DNA of 64,000 bases from Verrucomicrobiaceae bacterium (GTDB lineage Bacteria; Verrucomicrobiota; Verrucomicrobiia; Verrucomicrobiales; Verrucomicrobiaceae), in NCBI GenBank assembly GCA_016795365.1, contig JAEUHN010000053.1, forward strand, positions 1 through 64,000. Reading direction: 5' to 3'. A program made the position numbers and the translations under genes. Positions 7,898 to 19,042 of this stretch are shown in pieces; positions within the stretch are counted from its first letter, which is position 1, and each line of letters starts with the position of its first letter. The notes under the pieces were generated by a model. The model was not told where the DNA came from, did not search any database, and was given only the letters and a program-made list of their open reading frames with translations.

Positions 7898-9340
7898 TCA
7901 ACTCCACGTCCCCGGCTTCAAGAACCCAATCGGCAGCGAGCTGGAGCTGGGGCTGTAGAAGTTGGTGATGTTGGGAAGGACCGTGCTGAGGTTGCTGCCG
8001 GAGATGCCGAACCAGCGCAGGATCTCGGCGAAGAACTGGTCCACCGAAGTGCTGGGCAACATGCGGCCGCCGTAGCCCACGTCATCATTGCTATCGAGCG
8101 TGAGGTCCGGGTAAGTGCCGCAGATCTGCCCTCCCTGAATCGGACCGCCGAAGACCATCTGATTGCCGCCCCAGGCGTGATCGGTGCCGCGTCCGTTGCT
8201 GCGCAGGGTGCGACCGAAATCCGAGGCGGTGAAGGTGATGACGCTGTCCTGCAGGCCGAGCTGTTCGAGCGCGAGCTGGAAGCCGCTTAAGGCCGCGCTC
8301 AACCCCGTGAGCATCCCGGCCTGCGTATTGAGCAGCTCGCCGTGGTGATCCCAGCCGCCGAAGTTGATGAACAAGGTCTGGCGTGTGAGGCCGAGCTGCT
8401 CGCGGATGGCAATGGTGCGGGCGAGGGCGAGCATGTTGCTGCCAAAGTAGTTCGCTGGGAACAAGCCTTCGATCGCACTGACATCGTAGGCATTGAAGAC
8501 GTTCTGGAAGTAGAGCTGGAGGTCGAGGCTGTCCTTGGTGAGCTGCGCGTAGCTCTGCTGCATGAGGTTCGAGTAAGTCTGCTCAACCAGATTGCGATGG
8601 GCATTGTTTTTGACCGTCAGCGGGTTGTTCGCCGCCTGGCCTGGCTGGGCGGCATCGAGCGTGAGGGCACCGGAGTCGGTGACGACAAATTGCTGCGTAT
8701 TCGTGCCCACCTGGAAGAGGTTGTTGCCGCTGAAGCTGATGTTCATGGCAGCCGCGCCTGTGTTGGCCGTCGCGTGCAGCAAATCGGCGGTGCGCCCTGC
8801 CCAACCGCTGGCCTGCGTCATCCCCTGGGGCACGGAGGTCTGCCATTGGTCAATCTGGTCGCTGTGGGAGAAGAGGGCGCGTGGCAGCGGCACGGACTCG
8901 GCGGCATACTGGGCCTTGGTGGTGGGCTGGATGAGGGTGCCGACGTTGCTGATGAAGGCGAGTCTGCGTTTCGCGGAGTCGCCACCGATGCCATTGAAGA
9001 GGCTGGCCAGGCCGGTGCAGCTCGGATGCATGCCGTAGGCGAGTCCGTCGCCGCCGCTTTGATTCAAGGTGATCAGCGAGCCGGTCCCTGAGGTGGGCAG
9101 AGCGAGATTGCCGCGCGAGGTGGCATACGTGGCGTGGCGTGCATCGCGAGGCACGAGGACGTTGAACGTGTCACAACCACCCGCGAGCAGAATGCACACG
9201 AGGGTCTTGCGATCAGCCGGACCTCCCTGGGCGGCGAGCTGGCCAGCCATCTTGAGGTTGAGCATCATGTTGAGCGCCGGGATTGAGCTGAGGGCAGCGC
9301 AACTGGCTTCTCCGAGGAACTGACGGCGGGTGGAGCGCAT
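7898..9340 (-). CDS. DUF1501 protein, Tat-exported
   Basis: 480 aa, DUF1501 family (alkaline-phosphatase/sulfatase-like fold, activity unproven). The N-terminus MRSTRRQFLGEASCAAL is a twin-arginine signal. Core elements: LVCILLAGGCDTFNVLVP near residue 50, FINFGGWDHHGELL, and the C-terminal FTASDFGRTLRSNGRGTDHAWGG with the metal-type Asp/His pattern of this superfamily. Its start is 14 bp after the stop of the DUF1800 gene. DUF1800 and DUF1501 genes are commonly paired in this phylum, so the two large exported proteins probably work together outside the cytoplasm. Confidence 0.9.
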   Translation of the reverse strand: MRSTRRQFLGEASCAALSSIPALNMMLNLKMAGQLAAQGGPADRKTLVCILLAGGCDTFNVLVPRDARHATYATSRGNLALPTSGTGSLITLNQSGGDGLAYGMHPSCTGLASLFNGIGGDSAKRRLAFISNVGTLIQPTTKAQYAAESVPLPRALFSHSDQIDQWQTSVPQGMTQASGWAGRTADLLHATANTGAAAMNISFSGNNLFQVGTNTQQFVVTDSGALTLDAAQPGQAANNPLTVKNNAHRNLVEQTYSNLMQQSYAQLTKDSLDLQLYFQNVFNAYDVSAIEGLFPANYFGSNMLALARTIAIREQLGLTRQTLFINFGGWDHHGELLNTQAGMLTGLSAALSGFQLALEQLGLQDSVITFTASDFGRTLRSNGRGTDHAWGGNQMVFGGPIQGGQICGTYPDLTLDSNDDVGYGGRMLPSTSVDQFFAEILRWFGISGSNLSTVLPNITNFYSPSSSSLPIGFLKPGTWS

Positions 9341-9354
9341 GGCGGTGTAAGGGG

Positions 9355-12300
9355 TTACTTCATGACCGCCCCTTCCGGGCAGACGATGGCAAGGTAGAGT
9401 CCCACGCGAGCGCGGGCTTCGAGGTCGGTGACGGGCACCGTGTTGATGGCATTGACCATGAGCGTGCGACTGCTCGCGCTCATCTGTCCGGCACAGCAGA
9501 GCAGGTTGAGATGATCCACCAGCTTTTCAGGCGTGGTGGCGAGCACGACCTCGCGTGAGAGATCGAGCGGGAACTGATACTCATGCCACTGCCAGAAGCC
9601 TTCCTTCACCAGTTCCCAGAGTTTGTTGGGGAAGGCGATGGAACTGAAGCTGTCTGTGATCTGGAAGACGGGACCATTCTTCTGATTCGAAGTGAGCAAA
9701 CCAGGCGCCTTGTAGTCAGGGCGGTAGAAGTTGAAGACACTCGGCGAGTAGCCCGGCTCCTGGCGCGAGGCCTCGTAGAAGCTGCTCCAGTTCCACCAGA
9801 GCAGGTTGGGCGCGTTGCGCAGCCCAAAGGCCCGACCAAGCGACATCGCTCGAATCACAGGTTCCTTCAGGCGACCGTAGGAGGCGTCGTGCATCGGTGT
9901 GGCCGGGTTGCGCGCTTCTACATCGAGCAGGATCGCCTTCACCACAGCCGCGAGATCGCCACGCACGCCGCTGCCGTTGTTATCAAACACGGACGCCACG
10001 CGCTGGATGTAGGCGGGCGAGGGATTGTCGGTGACGAGGAACTGAATCAGCTGCTTCCCGATGAACACACCGGTGTTTGGGTGCTCGAACAGATGGCGGA
10101 TCGCATCCTGGATGTCCTTCATCGCATCGGCAGCGGTGGGCGCTCGGGCGGGAATGACAAAGCCACCGATGAGCGTCTTCGGATCGAAGTCGTGCTTGTC
10201 CGCGTGCATCGTCATGGGCGTGGCATAGTCCGCATCCTCCCAGCCGCCTTGCCCCCAATCATGCTCGCCGAACCACAAGCCGGTGAGCACCCGGGCGAGC
10301 TGAGTGATCTCGGTATTGGAATAGGTCGGGATGTTTTGCCCGAGCCCGTTCACCTTGCGCGAGCCATCGGGGTTCAGCTCCCATAGGCCAATGCTGAAGA
10401 GCTGCATCACCTCGCGGGCGTAGTTCTCATCAGGATACTGGTTGATCTCGGGATTGGCTTTTTGATTGCCCACGTGACTGAGGTAACGGCCCATGCAGGG
10501 GTGCAGCGTCACGTCCATGAGCACGTCATAGTAGTTGCCGAAGGCGTGCTTCACGAAGAGGTCGTAGTAGTCCGCCATGCCCAGGAGCTTCTGCTCCAGA
10601 CTGGCATCACGGCGAGAAGTCACAAGGATCTGGCTGAGTGCAAAAGCGACGCGCTGACGAAGCTGGTCGCTGCCTTGAATCGTCGCACGCGCAAAGGCGG
10701 TCTGCATGTTGATGCCGAAGAGATTGTCTTCGTTGTAGGAGTAGGTCAGGTCAGCGCGCGGGCCGTTGTAATCGGCGATGATCTGCTTGATGTAAGTCGA
10801 GTGCCACGAAACGGGGACGGTCTTCTGCTCGTTGATCCAGCCTTCGAATCCAAGCTGCTGCACACGCTCGATGTCATCGAGTGTAGGACCAAAGGCTGCC
10901 TGCATGAGGAAGCGCGCGGCCTGCGCCTTCGAGACACTCGTGGCCGATGGAGAACCTCCCGCGAAGCCGCCTCCACTGGCTCCGCCTTGCATCTGCTCCA
11001 GCAGACGCAGGTAATCGCCGCCGATGGTGGTCTCGGGCGTGCCATCGGCATTGGTGTCAATGGTGATGGATGACTGCGTGCTCGAGGCATTGTTCAGAGC
11101 GGAGCCCAGCACATTGGCCTCGGTCCAGTCACTCACGCCATCGCCGTCGGTGTCCTTGTCATTCACCGAGGCGCGATAGAAACGCTTCGGCAGCGTCAAG
11201 GCGCCAGGCAGAGTGAGCTGGTATTCGATGCCAACGACAGCGGGCGTGCCCGTGGCATTCGTCCACGAGGTGAGATTGTCGCTCTGCACGGCCTGATGTG
11301 ACTTGTTAGGCAGCACAGGCCAGCAGAACACGAGATCATTGCCCGACCTCACGACGTCAGACCAGAGATAAGAACTTGCCGAAAACGGATCGGTGCCAGC
11401 GGCGGCTTCGTCGGCGTTGGATCGACCATCACCATCCGCATCGCCGCTGCCCAAAAGGTCAAAGCGACCCAGCCAGGCCTCGAAGGCATCATTGATGCCA
11501 TTGCCATTGAAGTCCTCGCCAGCAATGCCTGAGGGCAGGCCATTCCAATACGGCGGCTTGCTGCTCGCGAGCAATGGGTTGCTCCGGGCATCGACTTCAA
11601 AACCATCTTTGGCACCATCGCCATCGCTGTCAGCATTGCGCGGGTTGGTCCCGAGATGGCATTCGCGCACATTGGTCAGACCATCACTGTCAGTGTCGAG
11701 GGTGGCATCGGCGGCACTGGCGACATTGAAGCTGTTAGCTGTCTCCCACACGTTAGGCATTCCATCGCGATCAGTGTCGAGTGCAGATGCGAACGATGGC
11801 TGCGTCTCAATGGACGGGGACGTGGAGCTGTTGAGGAAATACACCGCCATGCCGTTCTTCACATCAAGGTAGTAGCGGTTGGCCACGTCGTTGGAGTCGG
11901 TCCAGGTCACGGTGCCATTGTGAACGTTACTAGCGAGCGTGCAGCCATTGAAGGCCTGGCTGGCAATGGTCTGGTTGGTGTCCAGATTGAAGAGGCTCAC
12001 CGTGAGGTTCCATGCCGAGGCGGAGCCGGTCGTGGTGCCTGAGGCTCGCAGACGCAGACGCTGCGAGATGTCCTGCCGTCCATAGCCGCTGAAGCCCATG
12101 GCGGAGCGCAAATTCGTGGGAGGATTGTTCCAATCGCTTTGCCAGATGTCACTGCTGGGCTGGCCAGGGTAGCTGAAGGCCGAGGTGGCGTTCGAGAAGA
12201 AGAGATAGGTGAGATGGCCGCTGACACGACGAATCCCAAATCCGAGTCCCGATGCGCCGGGACGCAACTCGCGATTCTGAATCTCCACCCACATCACCGA

Positions 12301-14394
12301 AGTGTCGCCCCATTCTCCATTCGAACCGTGACCATGATCGTGATCCCAGACAAGCTGGAAGTTGAGCGACCAGTCGAAGGTCTTCGAGGTCGTTCCCGAG
12401 ACCACAGGCATCATGAAGTTGGCCGGGTTGCTGGCCAGAGGGTTGGTGCGCTCGTCCACTTCCGAGGCATCGCTGCGACCGTCGTTATCGGAGTCGGCAT
12501 TGTTGGGGTTGAGGGCCGCAGGCAGCATGGTCACCTCCTTCCCGTCCCCAAGTCCATCACCATCCGTGTCTGCGATCAGGGCACTCGAGCCCGTGTTCGA
12601 AGTGCTCACATAGGTGCCCGTGCCGGTTTCCACATTGTCGTTCAGTCCATCACCATCGGTGTCCGCCTTGTTCGGATCGGTGCGACGCGTGAACTCGTTG
12701 ACGTTGGTCAAGCCGTCGCCATCGGGATCGAGCGCGGCATCATTGAAGTTAGGGCGCAGCTTGTGAGTGACCTCGAAGGCATCGCTCATGCCGTCGCTGT
12801 CGGAGTCTTGGGTGGCGTTCACGACTTGAACCGCATGGATTGCGGCCTCGTGCCACGACGTGCGGAAGAGCTTCACATTGAAACTGCTGCCCGTGACGTT
12901 GCGATAGCGGATGACATTGGCGCGCCAAGGGCGAGCGGGATCGTTCTTCGACAGTTCGATGAACTCGGACTGCGGCTTCGTCGAGGTGCTGGCGAAATAC
13001 TGGTCCTGCGCGGTGGAGTCGTTCAGCCGGGTGTAAGCGATCGCACCATTGTAAGTGCTTCCCACGTAAACGAGCACGTCGTAAGTGGCATAAGGCACAC
13101 TGCTGAAAGTCACGCTCGGTGTGGCACCATCCCAAATCCATAAACCGCCGTTGAGCAGGTCTTGATTGGAGCCCCCGCTGTTGCCCGAGGCTGAGGAGGC
13201 ATCTGATGTCCACGAGATCGTGGTGGTTGTCGAGGTGCCTGCACTGTTCTTCAAAACTCCAGCTGTGGGCGAGATGATATGCGCTGTGGTGCCAGCGATC
13301 GCTGCGGGTTCCCATTGGCGGAGGACCATCGTGTTGTTCCAGTTCATCTGCGGCACAAGGCCTGTCACCTGGTAGGCGGTGAGCACATTGTTAGGCGCGG
13401 CTTCGCTTGAGAACTTCACACCGATCGCTCCCGTAAAAGGCGGCGGCGTGCTGGTGGAGAGACTGGGGTTGGTGCCCACACGCAGTTCCCAGGCATCGGG
13501 AGCTCCATCGCTATCCGAGTCGAGGAGCAAGGGATTGCTGGTCGTCTCAGCACCGTCCTTGATCGAGTCGCCATCGGTGTCGGCGAGCAGTTTGTTCGTG
13601 GTGGTTTCAGCACCATCTTTTAAACCGTCCGCATCGGTGTCTGCGAGGCGTGGATCGGTGCCGGTGGTGAACTCCTGAAGATTGGTCAATCCATCCGCAT
13701 CAATGTCCTGGGTAGCATCCGCAGGCACACCATCACTGAGCCCGTGCTCATCCTCCCACCACTGCGGCATCCCGTCGGAATCGGCATCCAGCAAGGCGGT
13801 GGGATTTACGTCGAGCCCGAGGGAGTCGATGGAGAACCATCCGTCTGTGGTGCCTGCGGAGCGGCTGATCTCAATCACGTTCTCACCTGCGACAGCATTC
13901 ACGGCGGACGCATTGGCAGTGACGGTCAGCGTCTGTGCGAAGGTGAAGGCCTGGGCCAGCACGGTGACTCCATTGATCTTCACTGTGAGCGTGTGGGTGC
14001 CGAAGTTCTTTGAGTTTGAGTAATCGCCCCAAATGGTTGCCAGATGAAAACGTAGTCGAGAGGTGCTTGCGGCTTGCGCGGCGTTCAGTGTGAAATGGAT
14101 GCGAGTCGCCGGGTCCCATGTGCTCAGCTGGCCTTCGAAGTTCATCAACGACTCAGCACTCGGCACCGTCCCTACCAACGCATACGTGCCTGCGAAGTAG
14201 TAGTCATCATCGTGCGTGATGGCGCTGTTGGCATTCGGTGAGCTGTTGTTGGGATAGGCTTCGTCGTTGAATTCATTCGGCGATCCATCGACGGTGCCTA
14301 GTGTCCAAAGGCGGGACCATGCCGCATGGCAAGGCGACGGCATCGTCGCGAGAGCGATGGTGCAGAGCAGGAGAGTCAGCAGGCGAAGGTTCAT
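9355..14394 (-). CDS. Large secreted DUF1800 protein with TSP3 repeats
   Basis: 1679 aa. Sec signal peptide (1-24, ending CHA), a beta-sandwich-like domain (about 25-200), then clusters of thrombospondin type 3 repeats (D-x-D-x-D-G-x-x-D, for example LADTDADGLKDG, LADTDGDSIKDG). These alternate with further beta-sandwich modules to about residue 1150. The C-terminal third is DUF1800: KAQAARFLMQAAFGPTLDDI, NYAREVMQLFSIGLWEL, LTGLWFG, DYKAPGLL. TSP3 repeats bind calcium, so it is likely an extended calcium-stiffened surface protein. It leads the DUF1800-DUF1501-pseudopilin-like operon. The role is unknown; no catalytic claim is made. Confidence 0.9.
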   Translation of the reverse strand: MNLRLLTLLLCTIALATMPSPCHAAWSRLWTLGTVDGSPNEFNDEAYPNNSSPNANSAITHDDDYYFAGTYALVGTVPSAESLMNFEGQLSTWDPATRIHFTLNAAQAASTSRLRFHLATIWGDYSNSKNFGTHTLTVKINGVTVLAQAFTFAQTLTVTANASAVNAVAGENVIEISRSAGTTDGWFSIDSLGLDVNPTALLDADSDGMPQWWEDEHGLSDGVPADATQDIDADGLTNLQEFTTGTDPRLADTDADGLKDGAETTTNKLLADTDGDSIKDGAETTSNPLLLDSDSDGAPDAWELRVGTNPSLSTSTPPPFTGAIGVKFSSEAAPNNVLTAYQVTGLVPQMNWNNTMVLRQWEPAAIAGTTAHIISPTAGVLKNSAGTSTTTTISWTSDASSASGNSGGSNQDLLNGGLWIWDGATPSVTFSSVPYATYDVLVYVGSTYNGAIAYTRLNDSTAQDQYFASTSTKPQSEFIELSKNDPARPWRANVIRYRNVTGSSFNVKLFRTSWHEAAIHAVQVVNATQDSDSDGMSDAFEVTHKLRPNFNDAALDPDGDGLTNVNEFTRRTDPNKADTDGDGLNDNVETGTGTYVSTSNTGSSALIADTDGDGLGDGKEVTMLPAALNPNNADSDNDGRSDASEVDERTNPLASNPANFMMPVVSGTTSKTFDWSLNFQLVWDHDHGHGSNGEWGDTSVMWVEIQNRELRPGASGLGFGIRRVSGHLTYLFFSNATSAFSYPGQPSSDIWQSDWNNPPTNLRSAMGFSGYGRQDISQRLRLRASGTTTGSASAWNLTVSLFNLDTNQTIASQAFNGCTLASNVHNGTVTWTDSNDVANRYYLDVKNGMAVYFLNSSTSPSIETQPSFASALDTDRDGMPNVWETANSFNVASAADATLDTDSDGLTNVRECHLGTNPRNADSDGDGAKDGFEVDARSNPLLASSKPPYWNGLPSGIAGEDFNGNGINDAFEAWLGRFDLLGSGDADGDGRSNADEAAAGTDPFSASSYLWSDVVRSGNDLVFCWPVLPNKSHQAVQSDNLTSWTNATGTPAVVGIEYQLTLPGALTLPKRFYRASVNDKDTDGDGVSDWTEANVLGSALNNASSTQSSITIDTNADGTPETTIGGDYLRLLEQMQGGASGGGFAGGSPSATSVSKAQAARFLMQAAFGPTLDDIERVQQLGFEGWINEQKTVPVSWHSTYIKQIIADYNGPRADLTYSYNEDNLFGINMQTAFARATIQGSDQLRQRVAFALSQILVTSRRDASLEQKLLGMADYYDLFVKHAFGNYYDVLMDVTLHPCMGRYLSHVGNQKANPEINQYPDENYAREVMQLFSIGLWELNPDGSRKVNGLGQNIPTYSNTEITQLARVLTGLWFGEHDWGQGGWEDADYATPMTMHADKHDFDPKTLIGGFVIPARAPTAADAMKDIQDAIRHLFEHPNTGVFIGKQLIQFLVTDNPSPAYIQRVASVFDNNGSGVRGDLAAVVKAILLDVEARNPATPMHDASYGRLKEPVIRAMSLGRAFGLRNAPNLLWWNWSSFYEASRQEPGYSPSVFNFYRPDYKAPGLLTSNQKNGPVFQITDSFSSIAFPNKLWELVKEGFWQWHEYQFPLDLSREVVLATTPEKLVDHLNLLCCAGQMSASSRTLMVNAINTVPVTDLEARARVGLYLAIVCPEGAVMK

Positions 14395-14509
14395 CGGCAG
14401 CGAGAGGCCGGAAATCTAAGTGCCTGAATCGAGGGGCGCGAGGAGTGAGTGAGGGGAAGAAGCGGTTTATTTTATGCCGCTCCCGGCTTTTTGCTCGGTA
14501 GAGCTGTGT

Positions 14510-14908
14510 TTACTCTCGTCCCAACCAGTCGCGAATGGCGCGGAGGTCCTTTTTGGTGGGTCGCATGAGGGTGTCGTGAGGACGTGGAGTGACCATCTCG
14601 CGCTCGCGGCGTGCCTCGCTTGCCTTCACGTAATTCTCGGGTGGCGTCAGGTTATCGTAGAACTCGGGGACCAAAGGCGGTCCCACTCGGGTCGCAGGAA
14701 AGGCCTTCACTTTGATGACCAGCTTAAGGTCACCGCGCTCGATGTTGAGCACATCGCCGGGCTTGAGATCGCGCGAGGGTTTGATGTCCTGAGTGCCGAG
14801 TTTCACATTGCCCCGGTCGCACGCTTGGGTGGCAAGGGTGCGGGTCTTGAAGATGCGAACGTGGTGGAGGTATTTGTCAGCACGGAGGGTCGCGAGCGGT
14901 TCAGTCAT
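14510..14908 (-). CDS. hslR: S4-domain RNA-binding protein, Hsp15-like
   Basis: 132 aa from the Met at 14908; the frame extends to 15028 without homology. The S4 domain is at the N-terminus: RADKYLHHVRIFKTRTLATQ, CDRGNVKLG, KPSRDLKPGDVLNIERG. It is followed by a basic tail (EARREREM, RPTKKDLRAIRDW), the layout of ribosome-associated heat-shock protein Hsp15, which binds free 50S subunits carrying nascent chains. Its 5' end lies close to the divergent TPR/peptidase gene. Single gene; no terminator seen. Confidence 0.85.
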   Translation of the reverse strand: MTEPLATLRADKYLHHVRIFKTRTLATQACDRGNVKLGTQDIKPSRDLKPGDVLNIERGDLKLVIKVKAFPATRVGPPLVPEFYDNLTPPENYVKASEARREREMVTPRPHDTLMRPTKKDLRAIRDWLGRE

Positions 14909-14966
14909 GAAGTGGCGCTTGAAACGATGGACTGGCTGCGTTCTTAGCAGCCAGAGGACTCCACAC

Positions 14967-17537
14967 ATGCACAAAAGATCACACCAGGAGCGGGCGTCGT
15001 GGCGCTGTAAAGTCGGGCGGTGGATCATCGTCGCGGCCCTGTGCGCCAGCGCTCACGCGCAGCAGACCGACACTCAGCGCATCCTTGAGAATGAGCAGAT
15101 CAAGGAGGTGAGCGCAGCCTTCGATCGCGGCCTCTATGAACGTGTGGCCAAGGCCTGCGACTACGTGATCGCGCAGGGAGCTCAAGCTCCTGAGTGGCAT
15201 GTGTATTTGGTGCGTTCCCTCGTTGCGAATGGCAAGGCTGAGGAAGCGATCAAGATGGCAGAGCGCGCCGCACGGCTGCATGGCAATGAGTTGCCCTTGC
15301 TGCTGCTGCGCCAGCAGACGCTCGAAGGTTACGGTCGCAAAGACGAGGCCCAGACAGCTCTCAAGGCCATCAATGAAGTGGCGCGCAAGATCGCTCCGAA
15401 GGATCGCAAGGCGGCCGACCTCGTGGCTCTCGGGCAGGCCGCGCTCGCGGCGGGAGCCGATCCCGCCAAGGTGCTCCAGCAGTATCTCACACCGGCCAAG
15501 CGCAAGGATGTGAAGCTCGAAGCTGCCTACCTCGCGAGCGGCGATCTGGCCTTGAAGCACTCCGATTATGCCAAGGCGGCAAATGAGTTCCGTGCCGGGC
15601 TCAAGGAGCATGGCGAGTCGCCCGAACTCCGCTTTGGTTTGGCGCGGGCCTTTGCCTCCGGTGATCGCGGCAAGAGCCTCGAGTATCTGGAGCGCGTGCT
15701 GGAGACCAATCCTCATCACGAAGGGGCACTCGTGCTCAAGGCTGAGCATCTCATTGGTGCGGAGAAGTTCGCTGAGGCCGAGATCACGCTGGCCGGTGCG
15801 ATTGAAACGAATGAGCACAGCGCGGGAGCCTGGGCGCTGCGGTCCGTCATTGCCATGCTCCAGGACAACGATCCCGCCAAGGCCTCCAGCTTCCGCACCC
15901 AGGCGCTGACCTTGTGGGACAAGAATCCCGAGGTGGACCATCAGATTGGCAAGTGTCTCTCGCGTGCCTATCGCTTCGCCGAGGGAGCCCAGCAGCAGCG
16001 CGAGGTGCTCGCTTTGAATGCCGACTTCATGCCTGCCAAGCTCCAGCTCGCGAGCGATCTGATGCGCCTCGGGCAAACCGATGAAGCGTGGAAGCTCGCG
16101 GCTGAAGTTCGTGCTGCCGATGCCTACAACACGCAGGCGCACAATCTCGGCCTGCTGGAGACGGAGATGGGTGGCTATCATGTGGAGAAGGCGGACGACT
16201 TCATCCTGCGCATGCCGTTGCGGGACTGGCAGGTGTATGGAGGCCGTGCCTTGCAGCTGCTGCGCGAGGCGCGTGCCGTGCTTGCTCCGAAGTATGGCCA
16301 CACCTTCATCAAGCCCACGATGGTCGAGTTCTTCCCCTCACAGCAAGACTTTGCGATTCGGACCTTCGGCGCGCTTGGTGGTCAGGGCTTGCTCGGCGTT
16401 TGCTTCGGCACGGTCATCACGATGAACAGCCCCGGCAGCCTCGCGCATGGCCGGAGCAACTGGGAGGCTACCTTGTGGCATGAGTTCTGCCACGTCGTCA
16501 CTTTGAGCGTGACCAACAATCGCATGCCACGCTGGCTCAGCGAAGGCATCAGCGTTTATGAAGAGCGTCAGCGCGATCCGGCCTGGGGCATGAGGATGAC
16601 AGCGGACTACCGGCGCATGATCCTGGAGGACAACAAGCTGACGCCCCTCGGCCAGATGAGCGGGGCCTTCCTCAATGCGAAGGATGGCGACGAGATCATG
16701 TTCGCCTACTATCAGAGCAGCATGGCGGTGGAGTGGCTGGTGTCCAAGCACGGCTGGGAGGCCCTGCGCAAGGTGCTCGCCGATCTCGCCACGGGGGATC
16801 GTATCAACACGGTGCTGGAGAAGAACATGGGACCGATGGATCAGCTGGAGCCGCAGTTCCGTGAGTTTATGACCTCCCAGGCCAAGGCCTACGCGCCGCA
16901 GGCGGACTGGAGCAAGCTGGACCCCGCGCTGGCCGACGAGCCTGCGAAGCTGTCCGAGTTCATCAAGGCGAATCCGAATCACCTCGAAGGTCTCGCCTTG
17001 ATCGCCGAACAACTGGCTGCCGACAAAGCCTGGGACCAGATGGCTGAGGTGGGGCAGCACCTCATTGATCTCAACCCCGAGGACGTCAGTGCTTCGAGCG
17101 GCTACTGGGTGAAAGGCAAGGCGCTTCATCAGCTCAAGAAGGTGCCAGAGGAAACAGCCCTGCTGCGCGTGATGGCGGCGAAGTCCAGCGACTCGATGCC
17201 TGTCTTTCTCCGCCTCATGGAGCTGGACGCGGAGAGCAAGTCCATGCCGGAACTCGAGCAGGATGCGGCCCGTGCTTTCGCGATCAATCCCTTCCTCCCG
17301 CAGCCCACTCATTCGCTCGCCAACGCTGCCGAGGCCCAAGGCAAAGCCGATGCCGCGCTCGCCGCCTATCAACGGTTATTGCTGCTCAATCCCCCCAATC
17401 CTGCCCTCGTGCGGTTCAAGCTGGCGACACTGCTCCAGTCTCGTGACGCCGCTCAAGCGAAGCGACACCTGCTCGACGCGCTCGTGCTCGCGCCGCGTTA
17501 TCGTGAGGCCTTGGACTTGCTCAAGTCGATGCCGTGA
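14967..17537 (+). CDS. Secreted peptidase-MA-like metalloprotease with TPRs
   Basis: 856 aa from ATG 14967, where a signal peptide starts (basic N-region, then VGRWIIVAALCASAHA). The frame is open further upstream but lacks homology. About 450 residues of TPR-like helical repeats follow (for example RLGQTDEAWKLAAEVRAADA). Next comes a gluzincin-type zinc site: HEFCH near residue 508 with a downstream W-L-S-E-G-I-S-V-Y-E-E, as in the peptidase MA family. More TPRs fill the C-terminus. A periplasmic or surface protease whose TPRs hold a substrate or partner is inferred. All expected metal ligands are present. Confidence 0.85.
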   Translation: MHKRSHQERASWRCKVGRWIIVAALCASAHAQQTDTQRILENEQIKEVSAAFDRGLYERVAKACDYVIAQGAQAPEWHVYLVRSLVANGKAEEAIKMAERAARLHGNELPLLLLRQQTLEGYGRKDEAQTALKAINEVARKIAPKDRKAADLVALGQAALAAGADPAKVLQQYLTPAKRKDVKLEAAYLASGDLALKHSDYAKAANEFRAGLKEHGESPELRFGLARAFASGDRGKSLEYLERVLETNPHHEGALVLKAEHLIGAEKFAEAEITLAGAIETNEHSAGAWALRSVIAMLQDNDPAKASSFRTQALTLWDKNPEVDHQIGKCLSRAYRFAEGAQQQREVLALNADFMPAKLQLASDLMRLGQTDEAWKLAAEVRAADAYNTQAHNLGLLETEMGGYHVEKADDFILRMPLRDWQVYGGRALQLLREARAVLAPKYGHTFIKPTMVEFFPSQQDFAIRTFGALGGQGLLGVCFGTVITMNSPGSLAHGRSNWEATLWHEFCHVVTLSVTNNRMPRWLSEGISVYEERQRDPAWGMRMTADYRRMILEDNKLTPLGQMSGAFLNAKDGDEIMFAYYQSSMAVEWLVSKHGWEALRKVLADLATGDRINTVLEKNMGPMDQLEPQFREFMTSQAKAYAPQADWSKLDPALADEPAKLSEFIKANPNHLEGLALIAEQLAADKAWDQMAEVGQHLIDLNPEDVSASSGYWVKGKALHQLKKVPEETALLRVMAAKSSDSMPVFLRLMELDAESKSMPELEQDAARAFAINPFLPQPTHSLANAAEAQGKADAALAAYQRLLLLNPPNPALVRFKLATLLQSRDAAQAKRHLLDALVLAPRYREALDLLKSMP

Positions 17538-17562
17538 GCGGCTCCCGACTCATAGGGGTCAT

Positions 17563-18603
<1,041 letters not shown>

Positions 18604-18740
18604 GAGTGGGGGAGAGCAGGGGAGGGATAGAGCAGATGCGAGCGAGAGCAAGGCTGGGCAAGTGCGGTCGTGCAGGTGCTCGTCGGCTTCTTGTTCGTGG
18701 TTGAGTTCCCGCCTTGGAGGACGCATAAGCATTCACCTCC

Positions 18741-19037
18741 ATGCCCGCTTTGCCTCAGACCCTCGATCTTCCTCAGACCAGCACCGACACCGACGAGTCG
18801 CTGGACACGCCGTGGATCGTCACGCTCTTCGATGATCCGGTGAACCTGATGGACTACGTGACCATGGTGATCATGCGCATCTTTGGCTACCCGCGTGAGA
18901 AAGCCGAAGTCATGATGAAGACGGTGCACACCAAGGGCAAATGCATTGTCTGGACTGGCGAGCGCGAGCGTGCGGAACTCTACGTGCAACAGCTGCACAG
19001 CCATCAACTCAAAGCCGCAATGTCCCGCGCTGACTGA
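18741..19037 (+). CDS. clpS: ClpS, adaptor of the ClpAP protease
   Basis: 98 aa. It binds N-degron substrates and hands them to a ClpA/ClpC-type unfoldase. The ClpS core is visible: WIVTLFDDPVNLMDYV (the DDxVN N-degron pocket), an M-x-x-x-x-HTKGKCIVWTGERERAE helix/strand, and a C-terminal helix. The N-terminal 25 residues are flexible and acidic. It is followed after 5 bp by the DUF2017 gene, an association also known from actinobacteria. Confidence 0.95.
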   Translation: MPALPQTLDLPQTSTDTDESLDTPWIVTLFDDPVNLMDYVTMVIMRIFGYPREKAEVMMKTVHTKGKCIVWTGERERAELYVQQLHSHQLKAAMSRAD

Positions 19038-19042
19038 CCGTC

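Noticed and set aside
14979-16301. Minus-strand frame of 440 codons opposite the peptidase-MA/TPR gene
   Set aside because: Antisense shadow; the plus strand has signal peptide, TPRs and HEFCH.
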